Under the pieces are notes generated by a model. That model made no database searches. It was not told the origin of the DNA and was given only the letters and a program-made list of their open reading frames with translations. Both the position numbers and the translations under genes were made by a program. A DNA stretch of 64,000 bases from an uncultured Clostridia bacterium. GTDB lineage: Bacteria > Bacillota > Clostridia > UBA1381. The stretch lies in the NCBI GenBank assembly GCA_934476075.1, contig CAKSNH010000006.1, positions 59,431 to 123,430 of the forward strand, written 5' to 3'. Positions 51,874 through 60,362 of this stretch are shown here, piece by piece. Positions within the stretch are counted from its first letter, which is position 1, and the number at the start of each line of letters is the position of its first letter.

Positions 51874-52719
51874 TTAGTTTATTGTTAATAATAATTCTCT
51901 CAAAACCTTACACGCAACAGCGGTCGATACTCCGCTCTGGTCATACTGCGGTGACAATTCATTAATATCACACGCCACAATATCCAAATCCTTTAATTTA
52001 TAAATTGCCTGTATAAGGTCTGTAAAACCGACACCGCCCGCCTCGGGAGTGCCTGTCCCCGGAAAAATCGAAGGGTCTAATATATCCAAATCAAGCGAGA
52101 AATACACTTTCTTCCCCTTTAACTTTTCCACTATATCATCAAATCCGTTAAGATTGAATTTGTTTGTAAATACATGGTCCTTCGCCCACTCAAACTCATA
52201 ACGTTCGCCCGAGCGTATACCAAACTGATAAATTCTTCCGTCACCCACAATATCCCACACCCTACGCATAACGGTCGCATGAGATAGCGTTGCTCCGAGA
52301 TAATCCTCACGCAAATCGGTGTGTGCGTCAAAATGTATCACGCAAATATCGGGATATTTTTTAACCGCCGCACGAAAAGCACCCAATGTCACCAAATGCT
52401 CTCCGCCTATCATACACGGCACTTTGCCGTCCGACAATACTTTATCGGCAAACTTTTCAATATCCCCCAGTGCAAGATTTACGTCACCGAAGCACAATTC
52501 CAAGTCGCCGCCGTCAAATACGGCAATATCCTCCAAATCCCTGTCAAGATACGGACTGTACGTTTCCAAGCCGTACGACTCGTTCCGCATTGTTGCCGAT
52601 GCAAATCTTGTCCCCGGTCTGAACGACGTTGTAGAGTCAAACGGAGCACCGAAAATCACCGTTTTTGCCTCGTCATATTCATTATCACAACCCAAAAAAG
52701 TTGAAATATTTTTATTCAT
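51874..52719 (-). CDS. speB: Agmatinase (ureohydrolase family)
   Basis: 281 residues; hydrolyses agmatine to putrescine and urea. Two-Mn ligands: GGEHLVT, HFDAHTDLR and SLDLDILDPS. The second ATG (MNKNIST) has GGAGG six bases ahead, the first none; it overlaps the speE end by 8 bp. Arginase or guanidinobutyrase are formally possible, but arginine decarboxylase and spermidine synthase in the same operon fix the role. Confidence 0.93.
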   Translation of the reverse strand: MNKNISTFLGCDNEYDEAKTVIFGAPFDSTTSFRPGTRFASATMRNESYGLETYSPYLDRDLEDIAVFDGGDLELCFGDVNLALGDIEKFADKVLSDGKVPCMIGGEHLVTLGAFRAAVKKYPDICVIHFDAHTDLREDYLGATLSHATVMRRVWDIVGDGRIYQFGIRSGERYEFEWAKDHVFTNKFNLNGFDDIVEKLKGKKVYFSLDLDILDPSIFPGTGTPEAGGVGFTDLIQAIYKLKDLDIVACDINELSPQYDQSGVSTAVACKVLRELLLTIN

Positions 52720-53566
52720 TCGCATCCTCCAATAATTCCTTTACATAATTAGGTATCGCAAATGCACCCTTATGAAGCTCCGTATTATAGTATCTTGTCT
52801 TAATACCCAGCTCATTCCATTTTTCGATATTGTCATTGTTCACAGGGTCGCATTTTTTAGACGCATATCCGAAAAGCCAGTGTCCCGACGGATATGTAGG
52901 TATATGTGCCTGATACACACGGCTTATCGGGAACACCGCTTTTATACGCTTGTGTGCCCTCTGCATAGCCTTTGCGTCATTATCGTAAAACGGACTTTCA
53001 TGCTGATTTACCAATATTCCGTTATCCGTCAAAGCCTTGTAGCAGTTCCCGTAAAATTCACGGGTGAACAAGCCCTCGCCCGGGCCGAACGGGTCTGTCG
53101 AATCCACGATAATCAGGTCATACATATTCTCCTTGTCACGGACATATCTCAATCCGTCCTCATAGAACATATGCACACGTTCATCATCAAATTTAGATGC
53201 GGTTTTCGGTATAAGCTCTTTACAAACCTCTACCACCTTTTCGTCAATCTCGACCACGTCAATATTTTCAACTCTGTCATACCGTGTAAGTTCTCTGACC
53301 GTTCCGCCGTCACCCGCTCCGATAACAAGCACATTCTTAATATCGGGATTTGTCGCCATCGGTACATGAACTATCATATCATGGTAGATAAACTCGTCTT
53401 TCTCGGTCAGCATGATATAGCCGTCCAAAGTCAGAAATCTGCCGAACTCCTCCGACTCAAAAACATCAATTTTCTGAAAATCGCTTTTTCCCGCATACAA
53501 CTGCTTATTCACCTTTATCGAAAACCGAACATTTTTAGTATGTTCCTCAGTATACCATAATTCCAT
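52712..53566 (-). CDS. speE: Spermidine synthase
   Basis: 284 residues; transfers aminopropyl from decarboxylated SAM to putrescine. LTEKDEFIYHDMIVHVPM, VLVIGAGDGGTVRELTRY (SAM-binding), VDSTDPFGPGEGLFT (catalytic Asp) are intact. AAGGAAG ribosome site. Operon place between speA and speB. Confidence 0.96.
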   Translation of the reverse strand: MELWYTEEHTKNVRFSIKVNKQLYAGKSDFQKIDVFESEEFGRFLTLDGYIMLTEKDEFIYHDMIVHVPMATNPDIKNVLVIGAGDGGTVRELTRYDRVENIDVVEIDEKVVEVCKELIPKTASKFDDERVHMFYEDGLRYVRDKENMYDLIIVDSTDPFGPGEGLFTREFYGNCYKALTDNGILVNQHESPFYDNDAKAMQRAHKRIKAVFPISRVYQAHIPTYPSGHWLFGYASKKCDPVNNDNIEKWNELGIKTRYYNTELHKGAFAIPNYVKELLEDANE

Positions 53567-53595
53567 ATGAAACTTCCTTCCATATTCAAGACATT

Positions 53596-55047
53596 CTATT
53601 TAGTAACAATATTTATACGCTCTATCTTCATATCTTCCGTACCCGTCATAAAACAGCCTTTTTTCTTTGCATATGCGATATAATCGAGTGCGTCCTTTGT
53701 TATCTTCTCGCCCGGAGCAAGTATTGGTATTCCCGGCGGATAGCACATTACAAATTCCGCACAAATCTCGCCGCAGCTGTCCTCAATTTTAACCGATTTC
53801 TTGTCCGAATAAAATGCCTCCTGCGGAGAACACTCCACAATCGGATTTATATATTCATGGTCAAGCATACCGACAGGGTCTTTCGTGTACAAACGTTTTA
53901 TGTCCCCCAATGCGGCAACAAGTCTTTCAATCTCCAACGCACGGTCACCCACCGAAATAATCGCCAATATATTGCCTATATCGCCGAATTCAATCTGTAT
54001 ATCGTAATCGTCACGGAGAATGTCATATACCTCCACACCGGCAAGTCCCATATCACGGGTGTGCACCGACAATTTGGTCACGTCAAAATCGTATATTGTA
54101 TCTCCGTTTATAAGTTCTTTTGAGAATGCGTAAAAACCGCCGATTTTGTTGATTTCTTCTCTTGCATATTCCGCAAAATCAACCACCTTATTGAATATCT
54201 TTCCGCCGCCCAATGCAAGTGTTTTTCTTGCAATATCAAGCGACGACATCAGCAGATACGAACCGCTTGTAGTCTGCGTTAAATTAACAATCTGACGCAT
54301 ATATCCGGCATTTATGCTCTTGTTCATAATTAAAAATGAGCTTTGCGTAAGCGAACCGCCGGTTTTGTGCATACTTACCGCTGCCATATCCGCTCCGGCT
54401 GCCATAGCGTTAATCGGCATATTTTCGCCGAAATAGAAATGAGTGCCGTGAGCCTCATCGGCAAGCACCAACATTCCTGCTTCGTGTGCTATTTTCACTA
54501 TTTCTTTCAAATTTGAACATATACCGTAGTACGTCGGATTGTTCACAAGCACCGCTTTTGCATCGGGATTTTCCTTTATCGCCTGTTTTACGTCCTCAAC
54601 CGACATACCGAGCGGTATTCCCAAGGATTTTTCCACACCGGGATTTACATATACGGGTATTGCACCGCTCACAATCATTGCATTTATCGCACTTCTGTGC
54701 ACGTTTCTCGGCAGAATAATCTTCTCGCCTCTCTTGCACGCATACATCACCATGGCTTGTACCGACGAAGACGTGCCGTTCACCATGAAAAATACATTTT
54801 CCGCACCGAATGCGTCCGCCGCAATCTGCTCCGCCTCATGTATAACGCTGACAGGGTGACAGAGATTGTCAAGCGGTTTCATGGAATTTACGTCCACGCT
54901 CATTGCCTGTTCGCCCAAAAACTCCGTAAGCTCCGGAGTTCCTCTGCCCTGTTTATGTCCCGGTACGTCAAACGAAACTATTCTGTTATGTCTGTATTTT
55001 AATAATGCCTCATAAATCGGGGCTTTATGCTGTAATTCCTTATCCAT
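53596..55047 (-). CDS. speA: Arginine decarboxylase (Orn/Lys/Arg class, short form)
   Basis: 483 residues, fold type I PLP enzyme of the Bacillus SpeA (YaaO-like) kind. FDVPGHKQGRGTPE, FFMVNGTSSSVQAMV, DEAHGTHFYF, the PLP-lysine segment SMHKTGGSLTQSSFL, and PPGIPILAPGEKI near the C-terminus. Start MDKELQHKAP with AGGGG upstream. Lysine decarboxylase has the same fold; the operon with agmatinase supports arginine as substrate. Confidence 0.9.
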   Translation of the reverse strand: MDKELQHKAPIYEALLKYRHNRIVSFDVPGHKQGRGTPELTEFLGEQAMSVDVNSMKPLDNLCHPVSVIHEAEQIAADAFGAENVFFMVNGTSSSVQAMVMYACKRGEKIILPRNVHRSAINAMIVSGAIPVYVNPGVEKSLGIPLGMSVEDVKQAIKENPDAKAVLVNNPTYYGICSNLKEIVKIAHEAGMLVLADEAHGTHFYFGENMPINAMAAGADMAAVSMHKTGGSLTQSSFLIMNKSINAGYMRQIVNLTQTTSGSYLLMSSLDIARKTLALGGGKIFNKVVDFAEYAREEINKIGGFYAFSKELINGDTIYDFDVTKLSVHTRDMGLAGVEVYDILRDDYDIQIEFGDIGNILAIISVGDRALEIERLVAALGDIKRLYTKDPVGMLDHEYINPIVECSPQEAFYSDKKSVKIEDSCGEICAEFVMCYPPGIPILAPGEKITKDALDYIAYAKKKGCFMTGTEDMKIERINIVTK

Positions 55048-55057
55048 TCCCAATCCC

Positions 55058-55849
55058 CTAGTATATATTCATTCCGCTGAAAATCTCAATCATCTCACGG
55101 CGCAGATTATTTGTTATCGCCAATCTTTCCTTTGGCGGCAATTCATATACGTCCTTGTTAAACAAATAATTTTGAAGTTCTATATCCTTAATAAGCATCT
55201 TTGTGTGAAAGATGTTCGACTGGTACACATTAACGTCTATCGCATCATATTTTTTCAGTGTTTCTTCTTTTATATAATCTTGTATTGACGTGATGTTATG
55301 GTCTATATAACACTTCTTGCCGTTTACATCTCGTGTAAAGCCACGCACTCTGTAATCAATAGTCATAATATCCGAATCGAAGCTTCCTATCAGATAATCA
55401 AGCGTATTAAGCGGTGATATTTTACCGCAGGTCGATACGTCTATATCCACTCTGAAAGTGGCGATAGAATTATCGGGGTGATATTCCGGATAGGTGTGCA
55501 CCGTCAAATGGCTTTTGTCCAAATGTGCCACCACCGACTCCTTCGTGACTATTCCGTTTGCCTTATTTTCGGCAATCATAGACTGTTCCGCCACAAGCAA
55601 TGTTACGCTTGCACCCTGCGGGTCATAGTCCTGTTTTGCAATATTGAGTACATTCGCTCCTATCATTTCTGTTACATCACATAAAATGTTTGTCAAACGC
55701 TCGGAATTATACTGTTCATCAATATACGCAACATAATCCTTCTGCTCACGTTCACTCTTTGCATAGCATACATCATAGATGTTAAAGCTAAGTGTTTTTG
55801 TGAGGTTGTTAAAGCCATAAAGTTTTAGCTTATTCTCCAACCCTAACAT
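55058..55849 (-). CDS. speD: S-adenosylmethionine decarboxylase proenzyme
   Basis: 263 residues, the long bacterial class (Escherichia coli type, about 264), not the 120-residue Bacillus type. The self-cleavage site Lys-Ser in HLDKSHLTVHTYPE (about 112-113) gives the pyruvoyl cofactor. FRVDIDVSTCGKISPLNTLD is another mark. ATG has AAAGG five bases ahead. First gene of speD-speA-speE-speB-metK behind a good promoter. Confidence 0.95.
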   Translation of the reverse strand: MLGLENKLKLYGFNNLTKTLSFNIYDVCYAKSEREQKDYVAYIDEQYNSERLTNILCDVTEMIGANVLNIAKQDYDPQGASVTLLVAEQSMIAENKANGIVTKESVVAHLDKSHLTVHTYPEYHPDNSIATFRVDIDVSTCGKISPLNTLDYLIGSFDSDIMTIDYRVRGFTRDVNGKKCYIDHNITSIQDYIKEETLKKYDAIDVNVYQSNIFHTKMLIKDIELQNYLFNKDVYELPPKERLAITNNLRREMIEIFSGMNIY

Positions 55850-55920
55850 CACAACCTTTCATAATATGCTATAATACTGCCCTATTTTTCGACTGATACG
55901 GCAATAATAATCCTATATTA

Positions 55921-55949
55921 ATAATATAGTAAAAACGCCGAATTGTCAA
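55921..55949 (-). promoter_or_regulatory. Sigma-A promoter of the polyamine operon
   Basis: Minus-strand perfect TTGACA (55949-55944), 17-bp spacer, TATTAT (55926-55921). About 65 nt of leader. Confidence 0.78.
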
Positions 55950-55958
55950 CACAAAGAT

Positions 55959-57401
55959 TTATTTGTAATCTCTAAGCAGATTTGCCCGTGTATCCCACAC
56001 TTTCTGCGACATATCAACATAATATTTGTGCGGATTTTCAAAACGCTTAACCTCGTCCCACAAGCCGTCTATTTCCATCTTGCAGTACTCACGCAACGTA
56101 TCAAGGCTCGGTGTTTCATATACGCACTCGCCTTTTTTGAATATCTGTTTAAGCAGCGGACGTGCATAAAAATCGTTTATTGTCTTGCGTTTCCATGTAT
56201 ATTCCGGGTCGAAAATTTCATACGGCTTGCTGTCGTCTATAACCTCGTCAAATTCTGTGATTACGTCCGCAATAGCCGCACTGGTTTCGCTCGAATAAAG
56301 TCTGTACACCTGTTTAAATCCCGGTATTGTAATTTTTGCCACATTCTCGCTGACCTTTATTTTCGGAATAAGCTCTCCGTCCTTATTTTCAACCGCAACC
56401 AATTTATACACACCGCCGAAAATAGGGTCTGACTTAGACGTAATCAGTCTTTCGCCCACACCGAATGAATCTATCTTTGCCCCTTGGATAAGCGTATCTC
56501 TTATGATATATTCGTCAAGTGAATTTGACGCAACAATTCCGCAGTCGGGATAACCTGCTTCGTCAAGCATTTTACGGCATTTTTTCGATAAATATGTTAT
56601 ATCGCCGCTGTCTATTCTTACTCCCTTAGGACGCTTGCCCATAGGCTTTAACACTTCGTCAAATACCTTTATCGCATTCGGCAGACCCGATTTTAATACA
56701 TTGTAGGTATCAATCAGCAGTGTGCAGCTGTCGGGATAAACCTGTGCATATGCTTTGAACGCTTCGTATTCATCATCAAAAAGCTGTACCCAGCTGTGAG
56801 CCATAGTACCGAGTGCCGGCACACCGTAATCTCTGTCCGATATTGTACAAGCCGTACCGACACAGCCGCCTATATATGCCGCTCTCGCACCCAAAACCGC
56901 CGCATTATAACCCTGTGCACGTCTTGACCCGAACTCCATAACTCCACGTCCGTCAGCGGCACGCACAATTCTGTTTGCCTTTGTGGCAATCAGACTCTGG
57001 TAATTGATGGTCAAAAGTACCATAGTTTCGATAAACTGTGCCTGTACTGCCGGACCTCTTACCGTCACAACAGGCTCGCTCGGAAATATCGGTGTACCCT
57101 CCGGAATTGCCCACACGTCACATTCAAATTTGAAGTTTCTCAGATAGTCCAAAAATCTCTCGTCAAAGATTTTCTTACTTCTCAAATACTCAATATCTTC
57201 TTCCGAGAAATGCAATCCTTTCAAATATTCGATTAATTGCTCCACACCAGCCATTATGGCAAATCCGCCGTCATCGGGCACTTTTCTGAAAAACATATCA
57301 AAATATGCAATCTTGTCGCCGTAACCCTCGACAAAAAATCCGTTTGCCATAGTAAATTCATAAAAATCAGTAAGCAGTGTAAAATTTTCTCTAACTGTCA
57401 T
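55959..57401 (-). CDS. pncB: Nicotinate phosphoribosyltransferase
   Basis: 480 residues from MTVRENFTLLTDFYEFTMAN (an upstream ATG three codons earlier lies too close to AAAGG). Makes nicotinate mononucleotide for NAD salvage. Marks: FRKVPDDGGFAI, EFGSRRAQGYNAAVLGARAA (EFGSRRAQG), GTMAHSWVQLF (phosphorylated His), RIDSGDITYLSKK and FGVGERLITSKSDPIFGGVYKL in short (GVGERLITSK). 18 bp after an esterase gene on the same strand. Confidence 0.95.
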   Translation of the reverse strand: MTVRENFTLLTDFYEFTMANGFFVEGYGDKIAYFDMFFRKVPDDGGFAIMAGVEQLIEYLKGLHFSEEDIEYLRSKKIFDERFLDYLRNFKFECDVWAIPEGTPIFPSEPVVTVRGPAVQAQFIETMVLLTINYQSLIATKANRIVRAADGRGVMEFGSRRAQGYNAAVLGARAAYIGGCVGTACTISDRDYGVPALGTMAHSWVQLFDDEYEAFKAYAQVYPDSCTLLIDTYNVLKSGLPNAIKVFDEVLKPMGKRPKGVRIDSGDITYLSKKCRKMLDEAGYPDCGIVASNSLDEYIIRDTLIQGAKIDSFGVGERLITSKSDPIFGGVYKLVAVENKDGELIPKIKVSENVAKITIPGFKQVYRLYSSETSAAIADVITEFDEVIDDSKPYEIFDPEYTWKRKTINDFYARPLLKQIFKKGECVYETPSLDTLREYCKMEIDGLWDEVKRFENPHKYYVDMSQKVWDTRANLLRDYK

Positions 57402-57419
57402 CTTTCCCATTTCCTTTCA

Positions 57420-58178
57420 TTAAACTCTGTCGTTTAAACCCTGTATCCATTCCAATACTTTCTTTATTTCCTTATCCCAATAAGTCCATGTATGACCTAT
57501 TCCTTCTTCTTCGGTATACACATAATTATCGTTTATTCCGCTCATAAACTCGGAGAACTTCCGATTGTCATAATACATAAAATCGTCCGTTCCGCACGCC
57601 TGGTATACCGCCGGCATAGGGTCTGCGTGGCTTGCAAGATAGTATAAATCGTTGCAGTCCTCAACCTTGTCCCCGAAAAACGCTCTCGTTTCGTTTATAT
57701 GGTCCTTATCGTTAAATACTCTGTTTATGTCAACCGCTCCCGACAGGCTCGCCGCCGCACAAAATCTATCTGGACAGCTTAATGCAATTTTGAGTGCACT
57801 GTAACCGCCCATCGAAAGTCCCGCTGTGAAATTATCCTCACGCTTTGCCGATAAGCCGAACATATTCTGCATTATGCACGGCAATTCTTCGCTTACGAAC
57901 TTGAAATACTGCAATCCGCATTTTGCGTCTATGCAAAAGCTCCTGTGCACATTCGGCATTACAATCGCAATATTCTTATCGCTCGCATACCTCTCGACAG
58001 ACGTTCTGCGTATCCACACCGAATAATCCTCCGTAAAACCGTGTATCAGATACAGCACCGGAATATCGGTCTTTTTTGCGGTGGGCAGCACATTTTTTCT
58101 TCCAAGCGGCAAAATCACATTCGCATTACATTCCATACCCAAAATGTGCGAATAAAAACTACATTGTATAAAAGCCAT
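57420..58178 (-). CDS. Esterase D/FrmB-like alpha/beta hydrolase
   Basis: 252 residues, cytoplasmic (no signal peptide). Oxyanion YLIHGFTEDYSVW, nucleophile Ser122 in AGLSMGGYSAL, acid in CGTDDFMYYDN, His in GIGHTWTYWD: a complete triad. This is the putative esterase (DUF/PF00756) family, which includes tributyrin esterases, acetylxylan and feruloyl esterases. Substrate unknown; the organism's pectin use makes plant-derived esters plausible. Confidence 0.88.
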   Translation of the reverse strand: MAFIQCSFYSHILGMECNANVILPLGRKNVLPTAKKTDIPVLYLIHGFTEDYSVWIRRTSVERYASDKNIAIVMPNVHRSFCIDAKCGLQYFKFVSEELPCIMQNMFGLSAKREDNFTAGLSMGGYSALKIALSCPDRFCAAASLSGAVDINRVFNDKDHINETRAFFGDKVEDCNDLYYLASHADPMPAVYQACGTDDFMYYDNRKFSEFMSGINDNYVYTEEEGIGHTWTYWDKEIKKVLEWIQGLNDRV

Positions 58179-58236
58179 AATAACCTCCTATATATGCTAA
58201 AAGAGGAAAATGGCACACCCATTTTCCCCTGCTATG

Positions 58237-58338
58237 TTTTTTAATTTGTAGGAAATTGCGTAAACGCAATGACGAAAAATCAAAAACGCTACCTTATTCC
58301 TCCGCCCGCAGGCGGTGCTTCTATCAGAAGCTTTTTTT
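58237..58338 (+). repeat. Dispersed 3'-end repeat, copy C (full length)
   Basis: About 102 bp: AATTTGTAGGAAATTGCG, perfect palindrome ATTGCGTAAACGCAAT, GACGAAAAATCAAAAACGC, CCGCC-CGCA-GGCGG, GCTTCT-ATC-AGAAGC and T7. The tail lies 22 bp from the yabR stop. Confidence 0.9.
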
Positions 58339-58359
58339 ATTATATCAGCAAAATATACA

Positions 58360-58797
58360 TCAGTATGCACCGCCGCCTCTGCGGTAACCGCCCGAACGCT
58401 TTGATTCGTTGCTTCTTCTGAGCGACTGCATTTTTTCATCACTGTCGGTTTTGAATTTGCTCAGCTTGTCCTCGAAGGATAAATTCGCATCATTATTTCT
58501 GCTCCAGTCTATTTCAATCGGACGAACCGATGTCTTTGCCGCCGTTTTCTTTGGTGCATTATTTTCTATTGCCTTCTTGATGGAAAGACTAATCTTACCC
58601 TTTTCGTCAATCTTGATAACTTTAACTTTAACTGTTTGACCTTGTTTCAGATGCTCGTTTATATCCTTGACATAATTTGATGCAACCTCGGATATATGAA
58701 CCAGTCCCGACTTACCCTCCGGTAACGAAACAAATGCTCCAAATGGCATAATACTAACAACTTTTCCTTCTAAAATTGTGCCGACCTCAACAGACAT
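58360..58797 (-). CDS. yabR: S1 RNA-binding protein YabR
   Basis: 145 residues. An S1 domain (about 1-75; GTILEGKVVSIMPFGAFVSL, GKSGLVHISEVA, GKISLSIKKA) and a basic disordered tail ending KRSGGYRRGGGAY. Matches the general-stress/S1 protein that follows divIC in Firmicutes. AAGGAGG upstream. 41 bp after the yabQ-divIC fusion. Confidence 0.93.
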   Translation of the reverse strand: MSVEVGTILEGKVVSIMPFGAFVSLPEGKSGLVHISEVASNYVKDINEHLKQGQTVKVKVIKIDEKGKISLSIKKAIENNAPKKTAAKTSVRPIEIDWSRNNDANLSFEDKLSKFKTDSDEKMQSLRRSNESKRSGGYRRGGGAY

Positions 58798-58838
58798 ACC
58801 GCCTTGTATCCTCCTTAAAATATATAAATAACCGACTT

Positions 58839-59624
58839 TTATTGGCTTGCAACATCAATAAATATCTTTTCGTTTTCCTTTATCAGTCCCAATTTTTCTC
58901 TTGCGACCTTTTCTATGTATTCATCGGTGTTGACCTTTGCTTTAAGAGCGTCGATTTCCTGCGACTTTTTGTCCTCATATTCAATCTGCTCGTTAAGACT
59001 TGCGATTTCTTTTTTATTTTTCAGGATTTTAGGCTGCTGCATGGCAGTGTTTACAAACATGATACACACAACAATAAATACACTCCAACCCAAAATATGA
59101 CGTTTCTTTTTTGTCTTTGCCTTTTTATTTTTGTTATCAGCCAAAGTATCCTTCACCCTTTCCCGAAAAAATAATCGTTTTATGCGGCACAAAAGTCCGC
59201 CGAAAACCTTTTTCAAACCGCAGTAAATAAAAATTATCGGTCTAATTAAAATTTTATACAAAAACATAAGCGGTGTCAAGAGTATTTTTAAAATATAACT
59301 GATAATTTGAGTAAATACCTCTATTATTTTTACAAACACACATATTATTATGTGACTCAGGAGCAAAAAATATATCAGTGCACCCAAAAACAGTCCGAAA
59401 AATTCAAACCAACGCAGCTGCCCGTTGTTAAAATACAACATTCCGCCCGTTACCAAAATCAACGCACAGACCAAAAACACAAAGTCGCTCACAGCCACAA
59501 ATGCAGTGTTCATTTTTTTCACTTTTCGTATCACTCTGAAAACATCGAACAATACCCCCAAAATACCGCCGAGCACAACCATGGCAAAAAAAATGTACAC
59601 TTCATCTGCAACCGAAATTCCCAC
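58839..59624 (-). CDS. yabQ-divIC: YabQ-DivIC fusion: spore cortex protein joined to septum initiator
   Basis: 261 residues in one frame. About 1-150 is YabQ: VYIFFAMVVLGGILGVLFDVFRVIRK, several membrane helices, IRPIIFIYCGLKKVFGGLL (quoted in part). After a Lys-rich linker (155-175; NKKAKTKKKR) residues 177-196 form one membrane helix, 200-235 a coiled coil (LNEQIEYEDKKSQEIDALKA) and 233-256 the FtsB/DivIC end (TDEYIEKVAREKLGLIKENE). In Bacillus yabQ and divIC are separate neighbouring genes; here their order is kept but the stop and start are gone. GTG start with GGGGTGAT upstream. Confidence 0.88.
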   Translation of the reverse strand: MGISVADEVYIFFAMVVLGGILGVLFDVFRVIRKVKKMNTAFVAVSDFVFLVCALILVTGGMLYFNNGQLRWFEFFGLFLGALIYFLLLSHIIICVFVKIIEVFTQIISYILKILLTPLMFLYKILIRPIIFIYCGLKKVFGGLLCRIKRLFFRERVKDTLADNKNKKAKTKKKRHILGWSVFIVVCIMFVNTAMQQPKILKNKKEIASLNEQIEYEDKKSQEIDALKAKVNTDEYIEKVAREKLGLIKENEKIFIDVASQ

Positions 59625-59643
59625 TTTACATCACCCCAACACA

Positions 59644-59952
59644 TCACCTGAATAATTTTGCAAAAAATCCGCCGTCTTTTCTGCCTGCATCGGCATTGCT
59701 GTATTCGCAGACGTCTATATTGCCCTCAATCGCCAATTCTCCGCTTTCAACGTTCAGCTTGTTAATATGCAGTTCACTCCCCTTAACGGTGAGCGTGCCC
59801 ATATTGGTCACCAAAACCACCGTTTCATCAGTAAAGCTCGCCACGTCCTCCACGCCCGTCACACTCATTTTCTCCCTGTTTTCCATTTGCAGACTGTGGC
59901 TCGGCACTGAAATCATCTGTTTGACCTGCGGTCTTCTTTCTTCGAGCGGCAT
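59644..59952 (-). CDS. yabP: Sporulation protein YabP
   Basis: 102 residues; sigma-E mother-cell protein needed for cortex. HSLQMENREKMSVTGVEDVA and TNMGTLTVKGSELHINKLNV are family marks; a GFFAKLFR tail. AAGGAAAGGGG precedes the ATG but is paired in a possible hairpin (59959-60011). 19 bp before the yabQ-divIC fusion. Confidence 0.94.
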   Translation of the reverse strand: MPLEERRPQVKQMISVPSHSLQMENREKMSVTGVEDVASFTDETVVLVTNMGTLTVKGSELHINKLNVESGELAIEGNIDVCEYSNADAGRKDGGFFAKLFR

Positions 59953-59958
59953 ATAAAA

Positions 59959-60011
59959 AACCCCTTTCCTTAATGCTTACACATAATGTATATGCACAGG
60001 ATAAAGGGGTT
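59959..60011 (-). promoter_or_regulatory. Hairpin that can mask the yabP ribosome site
   Basis: AACCCCTTTATCCT (60011-59998) can pair with AGGAAAGGGGTT (59970-59959), which contains the yabP Shine-Dalgarno, with small bulges. Opening by translation of upstream rqcP or by another factor could gate yabP. Confidence 0.4.
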
Positions 60012-60015
60012 ATGA

Positions 60016-60264
60016 TTACGAATTGCTTATTACTTTGTAAAGTGAACTTGCGTCATTCTTCAAAACGTGCTCCGCAATAGCTACAACCTGAATTTTAAGC
60101 ACTTTTTCACCCATCTTAATTTCCAGTATATCGTTTTCCTTTACATCATACGAGGCTTTTACCACCTTGCCGTTTGCGGTAATACGTCCCTGGTCGCACG
60201 CTTCGTTTGCGATTGTACGGCGTTTGATAATTCTCGAAACCTTCAAATACTTGTCAATTCTCAT
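60016..60264 (-). CDS. rqcP: RNA-binding S4 protein RqcP (YabO)
   Basis: 82 residues. One S4 domain: MRIDKYLKVSRIIKRRTIAN, ACDQGRITANGKVVKASYDV, then ILEIKMG. RqcP holds P-site tRNA on 50S-peptidyl complexes during alanine tailing by RqcH, whose gene is at 1374-3128. AAGGAGGGAG ribosome site. Standard place in the yab cluster between mazG and yabP, with hup inserted before it. Confidence 0.94.
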   Translation of the reverse strand: MRIDKYLKVSRIIKRRTIANEACDQGRITANGKVVKASYDVKENDILEIKMGEKVLKIQVVAIAEHVLKNDASSLYKVISNS

Positions 60265-60362
60265 ATTCTCCCTCCTTTCGGATAAATTTTCTCCTATAAA
60301 TCAAAAAAATAGGCAAAACCAAAATACAGGTCTTGCCTACTGATTATCTTATAAAACCGTAA

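Noticed and set aside
52772..53560. 262-residue plus-strand frame
   Set aside because: Antisense shadow of speE with matching frame limits.
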